Source: Euphorbia lathyris (taxonomy: Eukaryota; Streptophyta; Magnoliopsida; Malpighiales; Euphorbiaceae). Taken from it: a stretch of 64,000 nt of DNA. The position numbers and the translations under genes are program-made. The notes beneath the pieces were generated by a model. It was not told the origin of the DNA. It did not search any database and worked only from the letters and a program-made list of their open reading frames with translations. Each line of letters starts with the position of its first letter. Position 1 is the stretch's first letter. Shown piece after piece: positions 1-12,500 of this stretch. The stretch spans positions 131,629,929 to 131,693,928 of the forward strand of contig NC_088911.1 of NCBI RefSeq assembly GCF_963576675.1. The letters run 5' to 3'.

Positions 1-825
1 AGCTTCTTTAAACAAGGAATGAATTCTAGCGAAGTCATTAAAGATGGTGTGTTTTTGTGTTGTATCCAAGCCCAAGCCCATAATAGTGATATGTAAAAAG
101 GTTGATCATATTTTAAGAGAAGCTTTGGACTTGCATGTGTTTGGCATGTGCAAAACCCACTGGGACTCATTAAAATTAATGCTATAACCTTATAGGTTTG
201 ATTGGGCTTATTTCTAGCTAATTAAAAGGCCCAAATAATGTTAATTAGTGGGCTGAAATTGGGCTCTAAAGGACAAAAACGAATTTAATGTTTTTCCTTG
301 TCTAATTAGGATTTCTTTTACCTTGGTGCACTAGGATTCAACTTCCTTTTTAGTTTAGGTTTAGGTTTATTTTGTAGCCTATATAAAGGCTTGTATTCTT
401 CATTATTTTTATCAATCAGAAATCAATATTTTTATGAACAAAAGTTCTTCTTTTCCTTTGGGAATTATTTTCAATCCGGGATTGAATTCTTTATTGTGAG
501 CTTGAGAGACCGGGTCATTATTCTTGCAATATTATCCTGATCGTGAACAAGTATTTTGGTAAGGTACTTGTGAATCGCCAAACACTCAGGTTCCAATTTA
601 ATTATTCGAAGGTGTAAGGTCAGATCTCCTTTCATTGTCTTTAATTCTTTGGGATTGGTTTGTTATCACCAATTTATGTTTGTTATTTGATTCTATTAAT
701 TCCTTAAGATAGATCGGGAAAACTTGTTGATTTGGTTATTATCTCTTTTTCATAACCAATATCACATCATCGTGGATCCACTGTTTTAATATCTATGTGG
801 GAAATACGTAAACGTGGTAGATCCG
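1..825 (+). mobile_element. Probable right part of a copia-like LTR (interrupted)
   Basis: No protein-coding region is visible. A TATA-like sequence (CCTATATAAAGG, about 378-389) is followed by a T-rich leader, as in the U3-R-U5 of a copia LTR. The segment stops at 825, where a solo LTR is inserted, and appears to resume at 2530. It then reaches TTGGTATCA near 2640, which resembles the start of a plant Met-initiator primer-binding site but diverges afterwards. The left end lies outside the window. Assignment to an LTR is inference from layout only. Confidence 0.3.
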
Positions 826-2529
826 TGTCACGTCCGTGTCTAAATTCTTAGAATTTATATTTTGATATTATTATATATTATAATTATTAGGTGTATGATT
901 TTTATTTGGTGTTATAGGAAAAGTTTGGAGTTAATTCGATGGTTTTATATGTCAATTAAAAGTTTAGAATAATTTTTAAAAGATTATAGAAAGATGGAAG
1001 ATCAAACGTGATATTTTCTAAACTTTTCTCAAATATTCCAGAGAATATCCGATGATCACCATCATCATCTATATCTTTTCTTTTTCGATTCCTTTTATAT
1101 TTATCAATTTTTTCTGAACCGTTTCTCCACTGTTTCTTTGATTTACGGAGATTCGACCATCCGAATCACTTGAAATTTAAAATATAGCATCCTCATGCAT
1201 AGATCTAAGTCCTAACCGAAGAGTTTTTGAGTTTTGGAACGTCTTAGACAGAATTTAGAGAAGAATAGATCGAGTCAATTAGTAGCCAAGGTAAGTAACT
1301 ATCAACTATATTTTGAGTTTTATATATACAGATATATATATATAATCAAAGAAGTTTCAGAAATTGATATTTTAAGGTTATGCGGGAATTTTGTAAAATT
1401 GAGGTTTTTCACGATTTTGCTTTTTATTGTGAAATTACGGTTCAAATGAAGCTATTGATTATGCTTCTATGTGAATTTCAGATTTTACTTGATTATGTTG
1501 ATTTAAAGCTTAATTTGGTTGATTTACATATATACATATATGTTTTTGGTTTCAATATATATCTATATTGAACAAAATGAATTTGATGATTTTTTACGAA
1601 TTGTTTTTGGATTGAGAAATCTGTTGCGGTTTATTGTTGTTATTATTTTGGATTGAAGTCCAAATATGATTTTTATGATACAAAAGGGCTACTTGAAGCC
1701 AAATGATTTATGGTTATAAAATAGTTTGGAATTTGATTGTGAAAGGAAATTTGAGCACGTTATGATTTTATGATTTTATATCCATTGAGAGTTATCCGGA
1801 TCGGTGGTTTTATATTTGAAGATCATGTTCAGTGAGGGACATGGCCTGTGTACACAGTGTGAAGACCTATTGGGTATGGCAGCGAAGTGTTGGATAAGAC
1901 CATATGGGATATGCAATGTTAAGAGGCGTCTCGACTATATATGTGGTTATGGATTAATACTTAAGGGGAGAAACTCGAGGATGGATACAATGTTTTAAGT
2001 TCATTTGAATTATGTTTTCGGTTATGATTGATTTTGATATAAGGTTTTACGTTTGATTAAATACGAGTTGGTTTGATAAAACACTTATTTGATTACAGGT
2101 TTTGAACTCAAGAATGGATACAAGATTATATATTTTTATGGTTTTGGTTTACTACTTTGACTATATTATAACTTAAGTTTTGAGTATCTTTTATAAGGTT
2201 TTGATTAAATCGCTTTATAAATGTATATATACAGCTATGTTAAGTAAAATTGGTTTTTATAGCTGATAGTTTCTTACTGAGATTTTTGTCTCACCTTTTT
2301 AAATGTTTTAATGTTTTTAGGTGAGAAAGTACAGGATATAGAGAAGGTTACCGACCGTTTAGGCGGGGTTTGGAAGTTGGCTACTTATTGTGGGAATTAT
2401 GGTTAGAACTTTGGTATTGCAATTGTAATATAGTGATATTTAGATAAATTGGAGACTTCTAAGTATTGATTATGATCTTTCTATTTCACGTCCGATGCCG
2501 ATTGAGGTCGTCTAGGGTCGGGTGTGACA
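826..2529 (+). mobile_element. Solo LTR (1.7 kb) with target-site duplication ATCCG
   Basis: The segment begins TGTCACG and ends GGGTGTGACA, so it has the TG...CA ends of an LTR. It is flanked on both sides by ATCCG (821-825 and 2530-2534), the 5 bp duplication made by a retroelement integrase. No gag or pol lies inside. This fits a solo LTR left by recombination between two LTRs, or a non-coding LTR element. The short open frames inside are not convincing genes. Its TGTCAC terminus resembles that of the element at 52791-58663, in the opposite orientation. Confidence 0.72.
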
Positions 2530-3668
2530 ATCCGACTATTCTGTTGCTAATCAACTCAACGGGTTTTGCTTTACAAGACATAAGTGTTAAACTTGTGTTT
2601 GTATTAGGATCATTTAATGGATAATCCTTCATTGGTATCATGGCTACATATCTCGTGTTCTGTCAGTTTTGATCCGCGAAAATAAAGAAAACATAGTTTT
2701 TATGTGTTGTGATTAATATTTTATATTAGATTTGTGTTCTTTTGGGCATGTATGTGTTTTTCGGACTATTTTTGGTGTAAAATGGTTGCAAAATCAGAGA
2801 AAACCTTGTTATTTACGTTTTAGGATATACTGTTTCGGATTTAAAGCGAATTTCAGTCTCAACTGAGAGTGTTTGAATCTCAAACTCTAGTTTTCGTTCA
2901 ACGTATGGATCAATAAACCTCACCATCATGACTAGGGATTCCGACCACAATTTGCCACGTGGCGTGCATGTAGCCCATGAGCCAGTGTAATTTCTTCTTT
3001 ATTTGTATTTTTTTTTTGTTTTTTCTCCTCTTATGTCTGGTTGTGCATATCTCTCGTGTTATCATAAAATCATTCATAGATAAAAAGACCATGAAATCGA
3101 TTATCAGTGGAGTGTTTCTCATTATTGTGCCAACAACAATTTCTTACACTGTTTGCTATTGCTCTATCACGATCTATGATATTGAAAATGCGAATTCAAA
3201 TTTCTTTGATGTACTTCTCGATACATACTATTTTTCTATGAATGAAGCAATTATCCTTTTTCTAAAAAATAGTTACGGATTTTATTAAGAGGATGCAAAA
3301 TTAAGAACTTTTACATTAAAAATGAGACTTACGGACTACACTGATTAAAATCATCAATGTGATATAAAAACCTAAGTGTTCGTTTGGCTCTATTCAGAAC
3401 TACTTTTTGCATTTTAAGGGGATGTTTGTTTACTCACTTTTCTCCTCATATTTATCCTTTCATATTACAAATAAAAGTTTTAGGTGTTTGATTAGTGAGC
3501 TACTTTTCCCAATATCATATGGAGTGAATGCATTTTCGACATTCAAATAGATAGTCTATTTCACGATGAGAGAGATAATTCGGGTTAGAGCAAAAACTAC
3601 CTTTTATATATTAAAAATATATTTTTTTTCCAAAAGCATGATTTTTTTTTATGGAAAACAGCTAATGA
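2530..3668. other. Non-coding stretch, mostly unassigned
   Basis: The first 110 bases probably continue the interrupted LTR. After that I see no gene and no clear repeat. The 103-codon frame at 2977-3288 starts in a T-rich tract and has no recognisable domain, so I do not call it. Confidence 0.5.
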
Positions 3669-4044
3669 CCCTGTTTGGTAAAGAGCGTTTTGTGATAAAA
3701 AGAGCGTTTTTTTACCAACTTTAGCGGTTTGACCACTGAAACCGCTGATTGGAGTGTTTGGTGGAGAGAGGTTTGAGAGAGAGTTTTGGGATGAAAACGC
3801 TAATTTAAAAAAAGCTCCTTTTAGGAGCTTTTTCAATTAGCGTTTTGCAATATTAAAATTAATGGACTTCTTTAACTCTAATTATTTTATGTATTAAAAA
3901 AAGAAATGCCCTTATTCGTCTTTTTGCACAAACCGCTATTATCAATCAGCTAATTTTTACTAAATAGGTCTACACAAACAGCTAGTCAAATCAGCTAATG
4001 TAATCAGATAACATCTAATGTAATCAGCTAATTCCCAAACAGGG
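3669..4044. mobile_element. Non-autonomous hAT-type MITE (376 bp)
   Basis: The ends are inverted repeats: CCCTGTTTGG on the left and CCAAACAGGG on the right. The flanks CTAATGA and CTAATAA look like a slightly diverged target duplication. The interior is AT-rich with no coding capacity and repeats the motif AGCTAAT/AGCGTTTT. CCCTGTTTGG termini are common in plant hAT-like MITEs, so the superfamily assignment is family-based inference. Confidence 0.6.
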
Positions 4045-5754
4045 CTAATAACAAGCCCTAACATAAAATAACAACAGTAAACGGGCAGCTTAAACTAAAC
4101 AGTTCAATTTTGCAAAATATGCGGGGGGGTCTTTTGGGAACCGGATTCTCTGTAAAGTTGAACCGAGAAAGCAGCATAAAGGAAAAGTAGAAAGGAAGAA
4201 AAGAAAAGTGAAGATAGCAAAGTTTGTTTTGTTGTACGTATATCTCAAACTGAATGGATGGAAAACCCAAACGGTTTATGTGCTGTCTTTAATAAGCTGT
4301 ATCTACTAGAGAGAGGGCCCCATCATGTTTTGGAATTAGTCACGAGCATTTCTTCTAAACCTTCCATTTTCTTTCTCACCAATTCAATTATACAGTCAAA
4401 TATTCAAAATATATATTTATAATTTGTTCTACGAGTTTGGAAGAAATTAAGGTGGTATGGTATCAGATGTTACTATTTAACTGTGCCGAATTTCACGTCT
4501 TCATGGGAGAGGCATTTGTTATTTGATGGTTAGGGATAGGGCCGAGACAGGAGGGGGATGGGGTTTGGGTTTCTCCGACTGTCAGAATTACCATAGTCAG
4601 AGTAGCTTCAGTCTCTACTGTTTTCATAAAATTTAAATCTGTGGTGGTTCCGGTTCTCTATTTCTAAGAAATTTTAAGGAAAAATTATACAGAAATTCAC
4701 TATTTACAACCATGTCAAGTTATAATTTTGGATTATGTCAAATTAGTAAAATCAGTACTTTTATTATATTTTAAAGATTAGAATTTATAAATTAGAGTTT
4801 AGAATATTTTTTTTAGTTATGTTTTATGAATTGAAGTCTAGAATTTTTAAATTATAGTGTAAAATCACAATATATAGAGAATAATGACATATTAAGAATT
4901 AAATTTGATGATATGACTTAATTGTAATTTTGTAGTGAATTATGATATCATGTAATTGACCCAAATTTTAATTGAGTGCTAATTAAAATTGATCCAGGTT
5001 TGTTACCATTTCTAAATCCAAAATTCTAAATTTGGTTGGTCTGCTAGGTATCTCTAAATCTAATATTCTAATTTTTTGGCCTATTAGACCATTCTTAAAT
5101 CTAATTTTCTAATTTTTCTCTTGTTCCGATTTTTTTATTAGTCACAATATTTTTACATGTTAAGAATCTTAAACGCAATGTAACTTAATTTTGAGAAGTT
5201 TTAGATTGGTATAAAAATTGGTTCCTGATCACTCAGATTATAACATGTATATATACGAATATTTTTTTGAACAAGTTCGATTTGGCAAAAAAAATTTTTT
5301 TACATGCGCACGTGTAAAACCGGCCACTAACCGATCAATCATGTATTCACTATAGGAATAAATATTGAGATAGAGATATAAATACTGATATAAGATAAAA
5401 ATAGAATAATTGAGAATTATCATTCCATGTTTATTTTATTTATGGAATAGAGATAAAGATAAAATAATACATTTTACTGTATTAATTCTACTTTTTTACA
5501 TACTATATTAACCTTATTTAAGTTATATAATATTGATTTGAGTGATAAAATTAACTTTTTCATCTCATTAAAATTATAGGAGCTTATCTCACTTCCTTAT
5601 ATCACCATCCTTAGGTATAAGATTTGAAGGATAAAATTCTTATCTCCGCACTCTATCTCTAAAACAAACATATAATAAATGAATTTTGAATTTTTTATCC
5701 GTATCCCTATCAAACTCTTATCTCTCTCTTATCTACTAATCATTTTGCGCAGTC
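4045..5754. other. Intergenic, nothing recognised
   Basis: AT-rich sequence without a supported gene. Short open frames here are in low-complexity DNA and carry no domain. I see no long inverted or direct repeat. Confidence 0.5.
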
Positions 5755-5924
5755 TTGATCACATGCATTTCAATGAGTATGCAAAATTTGCTCATTCACC
5801 ATTAGATCTAGGCTTATTAGAATCTTATGGTGGAGATTCAAAACATCCTGAGACTTAGATTTAATAAACCTAGATCTAACGATGAATGAGCAAATTCACT
5901 TCCTCATTAAGGTGCATGTGAAAA
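5755..5924. repeat. Foldback element, about 170 bp
   Basis: Two imperfect inverted arms of about 65 bases face each other around a short centre. The left arm runs from TCACATGCA (about 5758) to AGATCTAGG, and the right arm from CCTAGATCT to TGCATGTGA (about 5922). Matching blocks include TTTGCTCATTCA and TTAGATCTAGG. It would form a long hairpin and is probably a small MITE upstream of the LIN-like gene. No clear target duplication was seen. Confidence 0.55.
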
Positions 5925-6397
5925 TTTCTGTCATTTTGCGGTAGCCTATAAATTTCCTTTGCTTTAAAAAAATAATTTTAAATATTTATTTATTTAATTT
6001 CATAAACACAATCTCTTTCATGTGAAAATTCTTATCGCAAATTTCTCATTCTTATTTCATCTTGGCTTCTGAATGATGTTATTCCGTTGGTATAGAGTGT
6101 CTGTTATCAATTTTTGGTACTGAGGTAACATATTAAATAAATTAACAAATTGACATGTTATTATATCAATAAATTAACATGGTAATGATAATTAAATAAA
6201 GATTAATACCGTTTGTTCAATTTTTTTAACTTTATAAACTACCTGACGTCTTTTTGACGAAAATACTATATTCTACTATTTCTGAATATGCCAAAATCAA
6301 TAATAAAAATAAAAATTCCATATGTCATATATCACTCTCTTTACTCTCTTCTCTCTCTTATCCTCCATTGTTTAGTGTTCCTTCCTTCTTCTTCTTC

Positions 6398-6502
6398 ATG
6401 AACTGTAACTGTTCAAAATGGCTTCAACTTCTTCATTTTCTTCCTCGCCTCAATTCCAGGATTACGAAAGACCTGCTCTCCACTCCATTCAAGAAATTGT
6501 AA
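6398..6502 (+). CDS. Upstream ORF overlapping the LIN-like start codon
   Basis: An ATG at 6398 lies 20 bases before the main start, in a different frame (+1 relative to it). It opens a 34-codon frame that ends at 6502, inside the main coding sequence. If the transcript leader includes it, ribosomes starting here would bypass the 6418 ATG, so it could lower translation of the main protein. Whether it is transcribed depends on the real start site, probably just after the CT-rich tract at 6330-6365. The peptide itself has no recognisable domain. Confidence 0.35.
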   Translation: MNCNCSKWLQLLHFLPRLNSRITKDLLSTPFKKL

Positions 6503-9500
6503 CCGCACTAAATCACTACTTCTCCGATGTCTTATCCGCTACTGATTTATGGAGTTCCCTGAAATCTCGATGCATTTCCAAGTTAAACATCAAAACGCTG
6601 AAATTCTTCGAATTCTCCGATCATTCAGTCATTTCCAATCTCTATTGGGGAATTGAAAGCATCGAAGCCGCAATTGAGGCAAAATGCGAAGAGGAGAAAT
6701 CGGCTAAGCTACGAAACTCGGAGAAATTGCTGCAGGCGCCGGCATTGGTTGATGAACATGGAATTACAGCCGGAATTCAAAATCACTACTTAATTTGTTG
6801 CTCGTACTTTTATCTTTCTCTGGTTCGGAAGCTTCAGGATGATGAATTTCAGGCTGCTCTTCATTTTTTTCAAGCATTGTTGGTCTCGCCGAGGTTTGTT
6901 CGAACTGAGCTTGCGGCAGAACTCTGCGAAAATCTCTTTCCGTCGAGGTTTGTTTCTGAAATTGAAGTGATTAATGGAAACAAAGGGAAGGAATCTGTGA
7001 CGGATTTTCTCGACGAAGCCAATACGAACGACGGAATTAGGGAGGCTGCGAGGAGATATAAACACTGGTTAATGTATTATCAAGTCATGCTGTATGGTGA
7101 AACTCCTCAATGGAATTGCAGTAGCAGCAGAAACGTTTCGTCCTTGGATGATGAATCGCTGTGTTTCTGGTAACGTTTTCTCTCAATTTAAGAAGGAAAC
7201 GAACAGAATTTAATTAAATTAACTTTGTAGTTTGAAATTTAGTGGTAAACAATTTTACTGTTGCAGGCAAGCTACTAATTATAGCAGTGAATCTTCGAAT
7301 TCAGTTGAACAAGCCCATGGCGGACGAATAGAAAAGGCAAGCTTGTGAAATTTCATTCAGAATTCATATCAACGTTCCAAAAAAATGATATTGAATTTAC
7401 AAATCATAGGTGGATCATGTTGGTGTGGTATTAATTATCATCAGTTAATTTTAACCTACCATTTTTTTTAATCATAATAGTGTCAATTCAATCAGGTAAT
7501 CCTTATAAATATTTATGTAATTTTTGTTGATCCTGAAAATAGCTTATATTCATTGGTTTGTGTAAAATATTCGCAAGTCAATGTATAATTTTACCGTATA
7601 AGGGCAGCCCCGTGCACTACCCGTCCTCGCTAAGTGAGAGTCCGGAGAGGGGTCCCACAATAAGGGTGTATTGGGTGCAATGCAAGCCTTCCTCCGCCTT
7701 CCGCTCCTAAAATTCGAATCCATGACCTCCCCGTCACACAACAACAACTTTTACATGCAAAAATATATGAAATTTGTATCTCGTTTGTGGATGACAGTTG
7801 TAATCTTATTAGTTTTATTAGGATAATATGCAAAAATACGAGAGGATATAATTATAATTTTAAATTTTCGTGTCATTCTAGAGTTAACAGTTAAAATCTA
7901 ACCCAATTCAACATTTATGTGTCAACCCAAAAATCACATATCTGCATTTGGTAAGGCCTAATAAAAGTGTTGTTTGTGATGAACATTGGTGCAGTATGAG
8001 AAGATTTATCCTCTTGATACAATAGATACACACAAGCCGTGCCTGGAAATTCAAGAAGTTGAAGATTATACTAAAGTTCTTCTCAGTTCTTGGAATCAGG
8101 CTGAAAAGAACAATGAAAGAAGTTCAAAAGCCAAACGCCTTCAGGAAGTACTGATGGAATCCCAGTCGGATTCCACAACTTCAGAAGATACTACAGAGGT
8201 AAATTTCCGAGTTCCATAATATTATTACGGCTTAAACAACACTTGTGACCCTTCAAAACCGAACATAAAAGTTACTGAACTTTGATATATAGCCTAAATG
8301 ACCATTGACCAATGTAAATACCGGTTGATCATGTGAAATGCTGGTACAATGACCCCTTAACTTTGAGGTTACTAACACGATGGCCTCTCGAGGAGTATGA
8401 TTTACCAACATTTCACGTGGTCAATAGCCATTTGGATTTTTATGTTAGTATATGTCAAAGTTCAAGAACTTTGATAACTGGTTTTGAAGTTTAGGAGTCA
8501 TCTTATTAGTAACGCGAACGTTAAGGGGCCATCGGTGTATTTCACCCGCGTTACTACTGGAATTTTCTTTGAGAATAGTATTAATTTGTTCAATGTTTTC
8601 TCTAGGTAAATAAGGACTATTCTAAATGCTCAACAAGAATCAGAGGTTCAGATGATCTGCAACCAAAAGCTTGTGCACAGTTATGTTCTGAATCATAATT
8701 ACAGGGTTCATATAGAGAGTTTGACACTGAAATCTCACTTACTTTTTATGTGCAGGAAGCTGCAATCTTCTCCTTTATTCACATTGGATCAAATGTGCAG
8801 AAAGATGGTTCTGCATTCTGGTTCTCAACAAATGATGCAAGCCGATGAAGTGAACAATAGTAACTTCTCTTCTTGCAGATTCGCCAATCATATCACCAAT
8901 TTCGATCTATCCATTTCGGAGCTTAGAAACAGTAAAACGGACATCGTAGAAGACAGTTCAGCTCGGGCACTGTCATGGCCACGCAACATGGATCAAGTAA
9001 CATCCACGAATGATAGGCTCACTCAGAAGGATCGCCACAGAAGGGGAAAACGGAACTTGCATAAGCAGAAGAATGAAGTTCAAATGCATTCTGGAAAAGA
9101 TTCGAATACCGATTTAATAGTGATACTTGAGAAAGCAATATCGAAACTATGCTTTTCGGAAGGATTAGCAAAATCTGAGGAAGAGTATGCTGTTCAAGTG
9201 ACAGCAATTTATGAAATGTTGAACAACAAAAAAGGAACCAAATACACAATCTTAAAAGATGTTATTTTAGATCAGTTACTAGCAGCTATTTCGAGCTCGA
9301 AAGAGGAAAGAGTTCTAAGGGCATCAATGTCGATACTTACAACTATTGTATCAGTGAACAAGTCAGCAATAGAAGACATCAAGAAGAAAGGATTACGGCT
9401 GTATGATTTAGCAACTGCTCTGAAGCGAAACGTGCACGAAGCAGCTACACTTATCTATCTGATAAATCCGCCTCCAACTGAAATTAAAACACTAGAACTT

Positions 9501-12500
9501 CTGCCAGCATTGATGGATGTAGTCTGCAGTACTTCAAACAGCTACAGCATGGGAAAACCAGCTTCACCGCTGTTGACACCGCCTGCAGCATCGTTGATGA
9601 TCATCGAAGTGCTCGTAACTGCATTCGACTCTGCTACGAACAATATGCACTTGGCCGCAATCATTTCTCCCCAAATTCTTAGCAGGCTACTAGATTTTGC
9701 TAGAGATAATAATCTGGAAGAATGCATCTCCATGGCTAAGATTCTAATCAAATGTATGCAGTATGATGGACAATGTAGAAAACATCTATCTCAATCTACT
9801 CCTATGGCTCCATTTAAACGTCTCCTACAAAGTCAAGAGAAACGTGCCATATTCACTGCACTTCAGTTTTTCCATGAGTTACTCTTCATGCCAAGGTGTG
9901 AGTTTTTTTCCATTTTCTCACATTTTAGCTCTGTTCGAAAATTGTTTCGCTGAAAACTCATTTTCAACATCAATTTGATCTCGTTTTTTCAGGTCATCGG
10001 CGATTCACCTGTTGCAGCAGATACGAAAAGAAGGAAGCAATGACATTATGCATTTATTGATGCAGTGTATTCAACAACTTCAACCTGATTACCAACTTCT
10101 GGCTGCAAATTTATTGTTGCAATTAGATGCATTGGTTAGTTCTATAACTTGGAAGCTAAATTGAGGAAACAGGTCGGATATATAGTAGCTTAAAAACAGG
10201 AGATGATATCTGAATTATATATGCAGGAACATTCATCTGATAAGAGTGTGTTCATGGAAGAGGCCATACAGATTATCCTTAAGTTCATAGCTTCAGAAGA
10301 AAACTCTTCTTTGCAAAAACTATCTACTTTCCTGCTGGCAAATATCGGAGGAACTTATACCTGGACAGGGGAGCCATACACAGTGGCATTGCTGGTGAAA
10401 AAGGCAGGCTTGACCTCTTTGCATCACCGAAATCTGATACGAGACTTCGACTGGTCAGACCAAAGCCTACAGGTAAGATGGAACAACAAAAAATAAATTG
10501 AAAAGGAATCATTTGCTTTCGAGTAATCTACATATCGAAATCGAAAAAACTTAGAAAAGATTGAATGAAATGTAGGATGCAGGAATTGATTCGTCTAGCA
10601 GCAAGATTGCAAAAGGAATCATAAACATAGGGAAACCTGTTTTCGAGGTGTTAGCGAAAGGTCTAAGAAGTAAGACAAAGAGGATTTCTCGCGATTCTCT
10701 TACGGCAATTGCTTGGATTGGATGTGAAATGGCTAAGTATCCAAGTGGCTTAAGGAATTCTGCCTGTGATATTTTGGTTAATGGAATTGAGCAATATTTG
10801 CACCCTGGAATCGACCTCGATGAGAGACTTCTAGCATGTCTCTGCATCTATAACTATACTTCGGGAAGAGGTAATCAAGTGTTCCTTGTATTCACTATAG
10901 AAAGCAGTATATCTGAATCAAAACTTGTGCTATGAACTGAAGCGGAAATGACACGAAACACAGAAACTCTAATGAAGAGGAGTTTCCGTGCAACATAGCT
11001 TTGTGCTTAGATGTTTCAGAAATGAGTAAGAAAGTTATTTACCTCCTTGATCAATGTTCTATATGCAGGTCTGCAGAAACTCATCCATTTCTCGGAAGGT
11101 GTACGAGAATCGCTGAGACGGTTTTCAGGTGTGACCTGGATGGCTGATGAACTACATAGAGTAGCAGAATTTTATGTGCCTAACAGATCGGTAAGATGAT
11201 CTCCACATACATTCAGTGGCTGATAAATCATGATTCTTTACACTTTCTAACTTGAACTCTTGTAATGGACATAACAGAGAATATCATGTGTGCATACACA
11301 AATTCTAGAGGCAAAGCCAAGCAGCAGCAGTGGAGCTGTAACTGCACTTATATACTACAGAGGACTGCTTTTCAGTGGCTATTCTGATGGTTCAATCAAG
11401 GTTAGTAATAATACCGTTTTGCTAAAATTGCATTTAATCTTTTAAATGGTTATATTAAGCCACGGAACAATTATTGTTTAACACATTAAGCCCTTCTTAG
11501 ATGACCCAGTTATGTGTATGATTCAAACTCCATTTAGCGCTCGTGGAAATGCTAGTATATCATTGTTTAACACGTCACTTGACATAGATCGCCACATTAG
11601 GTACTTTTTTCTAGCATATCATGTCAATCCCTAAAATAACCTTACTACATTTAATTTTACTGTTTTACTTTAGGGGAACATTGATATGTTGAGGTTTTCA
11701 CTCGCATTACTGACTAAACAAAGTTTGAATCGCATACATAACTAAGCCGTCCACTAAGGGCGTAATGTGTTCAAAATAACTGATCAATGCTTAGTGTATC
11801 CATTTAAAAGATCATGAACTTAATTAGTAAAAATTGACCTGATCAAGGGCTCGAATATGCATTTTGCCTATGGAATGTGAAAGATTCTAATGCTATGAAT
11901 TCTTAATAGGTATGGGAAATCAAACAGCAGTCAGCCACTCTTCTATGGGACATTAAAGAACACAAAAAAGCAGTGACATGTTTTTCACTATATGAACCAG
12001 GGGAGAGCCTGCTAAGTGGATCTGCTGATAAAACCATTAGGGTATGCAGAAACTCCCTTACCACAATATTGATGTAGAAAATGGAATAATCCTTATCCTA
12101 TTGCAGGTTTGGCAAATGGTCCATCAGAAATTGGAGTGTGTTGAAGTTTTACCAATGAAAGAAGCAGTTCAAAAGTTAGAAACATATGGCCAAACAATTT
12201 ATGTAATCACTCAAAACCATGGATTGAAGATGTTTGATTCATCTAGAGTGATAAAGGATGTATGCAAGAGTAAGAAGGTGAAGTGTATCATACCAGTCCA
12301 AGGAAAGCTGTACATAGGCTGCATGGATTCTAGCATACAGGTTAGTTTTTATGTCCTGGATGTTGAAGGGGAATTTAGACATGTTCATGAGCTTGGGTAC
12401 CTGCCCGGTCCATCCAGGGCTGTGTCCAATGGCTCAGTGCTTGGATGGGAGAAAAGGATATCAGGTTGGCTCAGCTCTGGCCCGTCTATTTTTATGCCAA

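Noticed and set aside
2977..3288. 103-codon hydrophobic open frame
   Set aside because: It begins in a T-rich tract that by itself encodes Phe/Leu runs, has no domain, and lies next to repeats. Not enough to call a gene.
8606..9100. A hidden U-box in the LIN-like protein
   Set aside because: I looked for the CPI...TCP core in exons 4-5 and the flanking introns in all + frames and did not see it.
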